Assembly (NCBI GenBank): GCA_016187325.1
Contig: JACPJY010000300.1
Location: 1 to 12,585 of the forward strand
Origin: Rhodospirillales bacterium
GTDB lineage: Bacteria > Pseudomonadota > Alphaproteobacteria > Rhodospirillales > Casp-alpha2
Reading direction: 5' to 3'
Length of the DNA: 12,585 nucleotides
In this document: positions 8,052 through 12,585 of the stretch, in pieces
How the letters are laid out: every line of letters starts with the position of its first letter
Position numbering within the stretch: position 1 is the first letter of the stretch
Program-made: the position numbers and the translations under genes
Notes under the pieces: generated by a model
What the model was told of the DNA's origin: nothing
What the model saw: the letters and a program-made list of their open reading frames with translations, nothing else
The model's database searches: none

Positions 8052-8072
8052 GCCCGCACCGCCACCCAAGAG

Positions 8073-8667
8073 ATGGACATGGAACTGACGCAACGGCACA
8101 TCGAAAACACCAAGCTGGTTCCCAACCGGACCATTCTCCTGGAGCATTTTCCGAAAAATGCGGTGGTCGCCGAGGTGGGGGTCGATGAGGGCCGATACTC
8201 GGAAAAGATATTGGCGATCACCGCGCCCCGCGTCCTGCATCTGATTGACCCGTGGGAATCCAAGCGGTACGGAGACGACAAGATGAAAATCGTCAGCGAC
8301 AAATTCAAAAACCAGATAGATTCCAGACAAGTCGTCATCCACAGGGGTCGTTGCGTCGACGTCCTGAAAGGATTCGGGGACAATTATTTCGATTGGGTTT
8401 ATCTGGACGCCTCGCATCGCTATCGAGAGACGCTGGAAGAGCTGGAATCGTGCCGGCTGAAGGTGAGGAGTGGAGGCCTGATCGCTGGTCATGACTACGC
8501 GGCGGGGAACGGCCGGTCATGACTACGCGGCGGGGAACATCGATCAGGCCATCCGCTACGGCGTCGTCGAGGCGGTGAACGAGATTTGCAACAAATACGA
8601 TTACCGACTGGCCTTTCTCACCAACGAAGCCCGCCGGTACCTGTCGTTCGCGTTGCAGAAGGCGTGA
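8073..8667 (+). pseudogene. Class I SAM-dependent methyltransferase, frameshifted by a 28-base tandem duplication
   Basis: As it stands, translation from 8073 stops at 8520-8522 after 149 residues. Motif I is VAEVGVDEG (32-40), the following strand gives LIDPW (57-61), and the segment FDWVYLDASHRYRETLEEL (106-124) then GGLIAGHDY (134-142) matches the Methyltransf_24-like class I fold. At 8487-8538 a 24-base sequence is repeated after a 4-base GGCC, adding 28 bases and shifting the frame. Removing one period restores GLIAGHDYAAGNIDQAIRYG and a natural C-terminus ending ARRYLSFALQKA with TGA at 8665-8667, giving 188 residues. The restored tail reads as ordinary protein, so the break is recent or an assembly error. 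ATG 8079 has AAGAG 6 bases upstream and may be the true start rather than 8073. If the break is real, the last helix and strand of the fold are lost. The methyl acceptor is unknown; a glycan or small molecule is likely. Confidence 0.85.
8487..8538 (+). repeat. 24-base direct repeat, period 28, disrupting the methyltransferase
   Basis: Copy 1 is 8487-8510, copy 2 is 8515-8538, identical over 24 bases. Both begin GGTCATGACT and end GGCGGGGAAC. The four bases between them are GGCC. Flanks differ (CGCT before copy 1, ATCG after copy 2), so identity stops exactly at the copy edges. A period of 28 is not a multiple of three. Either a replication slippage or end-joining event, or two contig ends joined without merging their overlap, would give this pattern. 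Confidence 0.95.
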
Positions 8668-9383
8668 TGGGGCTGCCGGCGACGGTGTCCGCAACGCGGG
8701 GAAGGAAAATCGACTTGGGGATGATCCGCTCAACCGTGGTCAGGCTCTCGAAGGCCCTGTCGCGACAGGGCCTGTACCCGTTCTTGGACGAGCACCTGGC
8801 GCGCTTGCCCGAAGGCGCCAAAGTCCTCAACGTCGGTGCCGGCGGCGAGGTCGCGACGGTGCTGGCTGCCCATGCCGGCCGGCGGTCGTTTCAGGTGACG
8901 AGCCTCGACATCGATCCCGGCCGCGGCCCCGACATCATCGGCGACGTCGCCGAGTTCGACTTCGGCGACAGGCGTTTCGACGCGGTCGTCATGTGCGAGG
9001 TCCTGGAACATGTCCGGGAACCACGGCAGGCGATCGAAACCGTGCATCGGTTCCTGCGGTCCGGCGGCGTTCTGATCCTGTCGACGCCATTCATCTTCCC
9101 GCTCCACGATCAGCCCGCCGACTATTACCGGTTCACGCGGTACGGCCTCGAATGGTTGCTGCGCGATTTCTCGGAGGTCACGATCCGGGCGCGCAACTCG
9201 TGGGCGGAGGCCGTCAACGTGCTGCTGGTCCGCCTGATCAAGGAGAAGAACCCAGTGTGCCGCCTGCTGGCGCCGCTGATCGTGGTGCTGGCGTTGATGG
9301 CGGCGCCGTTCTCCTTGATTGTCGGCCGGCTGATCAGGACCGACTTCATGACCTCCGGGTACGTCACCCGCGCCGTCAAATGA
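8667..9383 (+). CDS. Class I SAM-dependent methyltransferase with C-terminal membrane segment
   Basis: From ATG 8667 this is 238 residues. Motif I VLNVGAGGE (53-61) binds S-adenosylmethionine, SLDIDPG (79-85) supplies the acidic ribose-binding residue, FDAVVMCEVLEHV (104-116) is motif II of the Methyltransf_11 type, and GGVLILSTPFIFP (133-145) is motif III. HDQPADYYRFTRYGLEWLL (147-165) is common in methyltransferases of surface-glycan loci. A hydrophobic stretch at about 200-222 near the C-terminus could anchor it to the membrane. The chosen ATG overlaps the preceding methyltransferase stop as TGATG and has GAAGG 4 bases upstream. The frame stays open for 27 codons further upstream, but that part lies over the coding tail of the preceding gene. 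In normal form the two methyltransferases would be translationally coupled; the upstream frameshift would remove that coupling. Acceptor unknown. Confidence 0.85.
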   Translation: MGLPATVSATRGRKIDLGMIRSTVVRLSKALSRQGLYPFLDEHLARLPEGAKVLNVGAGGEVATVLAAHAGRRSFQVTSLDIDPGRGPDIIGDVAEFDFGDRRFDAVVMCEVLEHVREPRQAIETVHRFLRSGGVLILSTPFIFPLHDQPADYYRFTRYGLEWLLRDFSEVTIRARNSWAEAVNVLLVRLIKEKNPVCRLLAPLIVVLALMAAPFSLIVGRLIRTDFMTSGYVTRAVK

Positions 9384-9426
9384 CGCCATCGGTCTCGCGC
9401 CGCCGCGTTGGGCCGTATCCGGGGAT

Positions 9427-9978
9427 TCACCGACCAGCCTTCGACGATCGCTCCGGATTTTTGGCCGCCGAGGCGTCGAGAAGCGCCAGAAGTCCTTTCA
9501 ATATCGCAGTCGGGGTCGGCGGGCAGCCGCGAATGCGAAGGTCCACCGGCACCGCTGCCGCGACGCCGCCCACGCAGGCGTAACTGCCCGCGAAAATGCC
9601 GCCGTCGACGGCGCAGTCGCCGACCGCGACCACCCATTTCGGATCCGGGGTCGCCCGATAGGTCCGTTCCAGCGCCTCGCGCATGTTCTTGGTCACCGGC
9701 CCGGTGACCAGCAGCACATCGGCGTGACGCGGCGAGGCGACGAACCGGATTCCGAACCGCTCCAGATCGTAGAAGGCGTTGTTGAGGGCGTGGATCTCGA
9801 GCTCGCAGCCGTTGCACGAGCCGGCGTCGACCTCGCGGATGGCGAGACTGCGGCCAAGCCGGCGCCTGGCGGCGCGGTCCACCGCAGCCGCGAGCTCGGC
9901 TATCGCAGCGTCGTCCGGCGACGGCGGTCGTTCGGTGAGCGGATCGGTGACCAGGCTCTCGAACAGGATTTTACGCAT
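9427..9978 (-). CDS. hyfI: Hydrogenase-4-like small subunit (NuoB/HyfI family), [4Fe-4S] protein
   Basis: A 183-residue electron-transfer subunit of the NuoB/HycG/HyfI family. It carries the four ligands of the cluster proximal to the active site (N2-like): C55 and C58 in GSCNGCELE, C122 in VGDCAVDGG and C152 in RGCPPTP. The region VTGPVTKNM (91-99 by this start) is also typical. So electron transfer is probably intact. Compared with E. coli HyfI/HycG (about 250 residues) it is short and ends soon after the last cysteine. The ATG at 9978 is preferred because GAGGG lies 9 bases upstream; a GTG at 9984 would leave only 3 bases. It starts 12 bases after the large-subunit stop and is the last gene of the operon, converging on the methyltransferase with 43 bases between. 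No hairpin terminator is evident in that gap. The symbol names the family, not a proven hydrogenase role. Confidence 0.88.
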   Translation of the reverse strand: MRKILFESLVTDPLTERPPSPDDAAIAELAAAVDRAARRRLGRSLAIREVDAGSCNGCELEIHALNNAFYDLERFGIRFVASPRHADVLLVTGPVTKNMREALERTYRATPDPKWVVAVGDCAVDGGIFAGSYACVGGVAAAVPVDLRIRGCPPTPTAILKGLLALLDASAAKNPERSSKAGR

Positions 9979-9990
9979 GACCACTGGCCC

Positions 9991-11496
9991 TCATAGGTCG
10001 TGCCCGGAGTAGGAGCAGTTGAACGACTTGTTGCAAAGCGGGAAGTCGGCGACGATGTTGCCCTCGATCACCGCCTCGAGCAGCGGCCACTGGAACCACG
10101 ACGGGTCGCGCAAATGGCAGCGCTCGACCCTGCCGCCGCCGAGACGCACCCATACCAAGATGTCGCCGCGGAAGCCTTCGACCAGGCCTAAGCCTTCGCC
10201 GCTGCCCCGCGGCACCTCGACTCGCGCCGCGCCGGCCGGCAGCCGGTCCAGTATTTGCCCGATCAGCGACAGGCTCTGGTCGATCTCCTGTATGCGCACC
10301 CACACCCGCGCGTTGACGTCGCCGGTCGACAGCACCGGCACCTTGAATTCAAGCTCGTCATAGGGCGGATAGCCAGGCCAGCGCCGCGCGTCGACGTCGC
10401 GGCCCGAGGCGCGGCCGACGAAGCCGCCGGCGCCGAATTGTCGGGCCAGCGCTTGGCTCAATACTCCGGTGCCGAAGGTGCGGTCCTTCACCGAGGCGGT
10501 GTTATCGTAAAGCTCGACGAGGGCGGGGAAGCGCCGGCCGAGCTCCGCGACGAGCACGCGGATGGAAGCCGCCCCCTCGTCATCCAACCCGATGGCAACG
10601 CCGCCCGGCACCACGCAGTCGCGCATCAGGCGGTGGCCGAAGCAATCGTCGGCGACGCGCAACACAGACTCACGAAGGATTCCGAAATGAGCGTGGGCAA
10701 GGGTGAAGGCGGCGTCGTTGCACACCGCGCCAACGTCGCCGAAATGATTGGCGAGGCGCTCGAGCTCCGCCATCAGCGCCCTGAGCCATACGGCGCGCGG
10801 CGTCACGGCCACGGAAAGCGCCGCCTCGACGGCACGCGCGTAGGCCAAGGTGTAGGCGACGGTGCTGTCGCCCGAGGTGCGGCCGGCGAGCTTCGCCGCG
10901 TGCGCGATGTCGGCGCCGGCAGCGAGCGCCTCGATGCCCTTGTGGACGTAGCCGAGCCTTTCTTCGAGGCGGACCACGGTCTCGCCGTTGGCGGTGAAGC
11001 GGAAGTGTCCGGGCTCGATGATTCCGGCATGCACCGGGCCGACCGGAATCTGATGCAGGCTTTCACCTTCCGCGCCCAGGAACGGGTAATCGACGGGCGC
11101 GTCTGCAACGTCGACGCGCCGGCCCAGGAGATGGCGCACGCCCCAGCGGCCGTGATCGAGCCAGGGGCGCACGTCTGGCGCGTCTTCGGGCAGCAGGCCG
11201 AACAGGTCGGCGATCGCCCGCTCCAGGCGGATGGCCGGGGGATGCACGCGGCCGACCGACGGGAACGTCCCTTGCGGGCAATCGAGGCTGACCACGGCAA
11301 GCGCCTTATCCGCGGCATCGACGACCGCCATGTGAACGTCGTCGTCGGCTCCCCAAAGGCCGGCGAGCGTCGCTTGGCCGTCGGCCAGCCGGGCGGCGAC
11401 GGCGTTCCAGGTCCCGGCATCGACGGTGAAACGCGGCCACGGACGATGACTTTCGACCTTGCGGCCTTTCGAGATCGTCTCGATCAGCGTTGCCAT
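9991..11496 (-). CDS. hyfG: Hydrogenase-4-like large subunit (fused NuoC-NuoD/HyfG family) lacking NiFe-ligand cysteines
   Basis: About 501 residues from ATG 11496. Residues 1 to about 135 are NuoC-like (FPSVGRVHPPAIRLERAIAD, 78-97, aligns with the NuoC signature). The rest is NuoD/HycE-like, with IPVGPVHAGIIEPGHFRF (150-167) and ERLGYVHKGIE (179-189). In true [NiFe] hydrogenases the next element is RxCGxCxxxH; here it is RTSGDSTVAY (206-215), with serine for both cysteines and tyrosine for histidine. The C-terminal DPCxxC is replaced by NCSYSG (493-498), with no CxxC. The NiFe site therefore should not form, as in complex I NuoD. The chain also ends right after this motif, so there is no sign of a maturation-cleaved tail. 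A GTG at 11505 is an alternative start, but GGAAGG is too close to it. It lies 18 bases after the membrane-subunit stop. Role: probably a quinone-site or other redox module facing the cytoplasm; substrate unknown. Confidence 0.88.
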   Translation of the reverse strand: MATLIETISKGRKVESHRPWPRFTVDAGTWNAVAARLADGQATLAGLWGADDDVHMAVVDAADKALAVVSLDCPQGTFPSVGRVHPPAIRLERAIADLFGLLPEDAPDVRPWLDHGRWGVRHLLGRRVDVADAPVDYPFLGAEGESLHQIPVGPVHAGIIEPGHFRFTANGETVVRLEERLGYVHKGIEALAAGADIAHAAKLAGRTSGDSTVAYTLAYARAVEAALSVAVTPRAVWLRALMAELERLANHFGDVGAVCNDAAFTLAHAHFGILRESVLRVADDCFGHRLMRDCVVPGGVAIGLDDEGAASIRVLVAELGRRFPALVELYDNTASVKDRTFGTGVLSQALARQFGAGGFVGRASGRDVDARRWPGYPPYDELEFKVPVLSTGDVNARVWVRIQEIDQSLSLIGQILDRLPAGAARVEVPRGSGEGLGLVEGFRGDILVWVRLGGGRVERCHLRDPSWFQWPLLEAVIEGNIVADFPLCNKSFNCSYSGHDL

Positions 11497-11514
11497 GTCA
11501 TCCACACCCTTCCG

Positions 11515-12585
11515 TCAGCCGAGCAGGCGGGCGACGTTCTGGAACCACGTCACCAGCGGCCCCGGCAAATAGAGGCCGGTAGCCAACACCAGAGCCAAGT
11601 GCGAGAACAGCGGCGCGTAAGAAGCCGTGGTCGGCGCCAAGCTGCCCGTCGGCTCGCCGAAAGCGAGCGCGTTCAGGCGCAGGAACAGCGCGCCAAAAGC
11701 GACCAGCAGCCCGAGCACTAGCATGATCGCCAGCAACGGTTCGCGGGCGAAGGTCGAACTCACAATCAGGAACTCGCTCATGAAAATCCCGAGCGGCGGC
11801 AGCCCGGCGATGGCGACGACGCCAAGCACGAGCCCCCAACCGAGAACCGGGTGGCTTTCGGTGAGGCCACGGATGTCGGCGATCTTCTGAGTGCCCTTGA
11901 CCTGCGCGATGTGACCGACGGCGAAGAATATCGCCGACTTGGTCAGACTGTGCATGGTCATGTGCAGCAGGCCGGCGAAGTTGGCGAGCGGGCCGCCCAT
12001 CCCAAACGCAAACGCGATGATGCCCATGTGCTCGATCGACGAATAGGCGAACAGGCGCTTAATGTCGCGCCGGCGATACAGCATGAAGGCGGCGAACAGC
12101 ACTGACGTCAGACCCATGGTCACCATCAGCGGGCCGGGCGCGATCGCCACCGGATTGGCGGCGAGCAGCATCTTAAAGCGCAGCACCGCGTACAGCGCGA
12201 CGTTGAGCAACAGCCCCGACAGCACAGCCGAAATCGGCGTCGGGCCCTCGGCGTGGGCGTCGGGCAGCCAGGCGTGCACCGGGGCGAGGCCGACCTTGGT
12301 GCCATAGCCCAACAGCAGGAACACGAAGGCGACGTTCAGGAGTTCGGGCTCGAAATAAACGGCTTCCCTGACCAGAATGGTCCACACCATGGCATCGAGG
12401 CCCTCGCCGACCACCGGCCGTGCGGCCATGTAGACGAGGATCGTTCCGAACAGCGCGAGCGCGATGCCGACGCTGCCGAGGATGAAGTATTTCCACGCCG
12501 CCTCAAGCGCCTCGTGGGTACGATAGATGCCGACCATCAGCACCGTCGTCAGCGTTGCGATCTCGATCGCCACCCACATCAGGCC
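11515..12585 (-). CDS. hyfF: Hydrogenase-4-like membrane subunit (HyfF/NuoLMN antiporter family), N-terminus beyond window
   Basis: The reading frame is open to the last base (the two codons before the internal ATG at 12579 encode G-L), so 356 C-terminal residues are present and roughly 130-170 are missing. It is a polytopic proton-channel subunit of the NuoL/M/N and Mrp antiporter family. Numbered from the ATG at 12579, WVAIEIATL has the conserved TM5 glutamate (E6), GYGTKVGLAPVHAWLPDAHA (91-110) has the TM7 lysine (K95), and HMTMHSLTKSAIFFAVGH (206-223) is the conserved TM segment with H210 and K214. IAGLPPLGIFMSEF (257-270) precedes the last helices. Where NuoM has a TM8 lysine (LLLK), this has LLLN (N126). 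It should couple redox chemistry in the peripheral arm to ion translocation. Further subunits (HyfB, HyfC and HyfE types) are expected just outside the right edge. Confidence 0.88.
   Translation of the reverse strand, partial: GLMWVAIEIATLTTVLMVGIYRTHEALEAAWKYFILGSVGIALALFGTILVYMAARPVVGEGLDAMVWTILVREAVYFEPELLNVAFVFLLLGYGTKVGLAPVHAWLPDAHAEGPTPISAVLSGLLLNVALYAVLRFKMLLAANPVAIAPGPLMVTMGLTSVLFAAFMLYRRRDIKRLFAYSSIEHMGIIAFAFGMGGPLANFAGLLHMTMHSLTKSAIFFAVGHIAQVKGTQKIADIRGLTESHPVLGWGLVLGVVAIAGLPPLGIFMSEFLIVSSTFAREPLLAIMLVLGLLVAFGALFLRLNALAFGEPTGSLAPTTASYAPLFSHLALVLATGLYLPGPLVTWFQNVARLLG

Noticed and set aside
8487..8538. CRISPR or programmed repeat array
   Set aside because: There are only two copies with a 4-base gap inside a coding sequence; no array, leader or cas genes are present.
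8500..8545. Programmed ribosomal frameshift rescuing the methyltransferase
   Set aside because: No slippery sequence is evident, and the duplicated block would still add extra residues. A duplication explains the pattern more simply.
8586..8666. Upstream extension of the second methyltransferase to an ATG at 8586
   Set aside because: These 27 codons overlap the coding tail of the preceding methyltransferase in another frame, and the ATG at 8667 has its own ribosome-binding site and stop-start overlap.
9384..9426. Bidirectional terminator between the convergent genes
   Set aside because: I could not find a convincing stem with a T-run in these 43 bases.
9991..11496. Calling the complex a functional NiFe hydrogenase (Hyf/Hyc)
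   Set aside because: Both cysteine pairs needed for the NiFe site are missing from the large subunit.
10255..11721. A 488-codon plus-strand open frame opposite the large-subunit gene
   Set aside because: It is antisense to a clearly conserved protein, has low-complexity R/A/G/H-rich composition and shows no recognisable motif. Such long shadows are usual in GC-rich DNA.

Overview
The window is protein-coding DNA with high GC and short intergenic gaps. It looks like an alphaproteobacterium, most plausibly Rhodospirillales or a relative. This rests on the feel of the protein families, GTG and ATG starts, and 4-base ATGA gene overlaps; no rRNA or other lineage marker is present, so it is inference. 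No tRNA, rRNA, CRISPR array, insertion sequence or integrase is visible. No stretch longer than about 125 bases lacks a gene.

Region 1 (1-1303, minus strand) holds two glycosyltransferase genes in a row. One is a MurG/GT28-like enzyme. The other is the first 25 codons of a GT4, WcaL-like enzyme that runs off the left edge. They point to surface-glycan synthesis.

Region 2 (1426-7528, minus strand) is a complete peptide/opine/nickel-class ABC importer operon. The transcription order is fused double ATPase, periplasmic solute-binding protein, OppB/DppB-type permease, OppC/DppC-type permease. Two junctions overlap as ATGA and the third gap is 18 bases. The substrate cannot be read from sequence; peptides are the default and oligosaccharides are possible given the family and neighbours.

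Region 3 (7602-9383, plus strand, divergent from the ABC operon) encodes a small GNAT-like protein, a class I SAM methyltransferase broken by a 28-base tandem duplication, and a second class I SAM methyltransferase that begins on the broken gene's stop codon (TGATG). Together with region 1 this looks like a glycan or metabolite-modification neighbourhood.

Region 4 (9427-12585, minus strand, convergent with region 3) is the distal part of a group-4-hydrogenase-like membrane complex. It has an HyfF-type proton-channel subunit (N-terminus beyond the window), a fused NuoC/NuoD-type large subunit, and a NuoB-type small subunit. The small subunit keeps all four [4Fe-4S] cysteines. The large subunit has lost the RxCGxC and CxxC cysteines that bind nickel and iron. 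There is no ferredoxin-like HyfH gene between large and small subunits. This is therefore probably not a hydrogenase but a hydrogenase-related (Ehr-type) redox-linked ion pump of unknown substrate.

The two items most worth following up are the duplication-broken methyltransferase at 8487-8538 and the cysteine-less hydrogenase-like complex.
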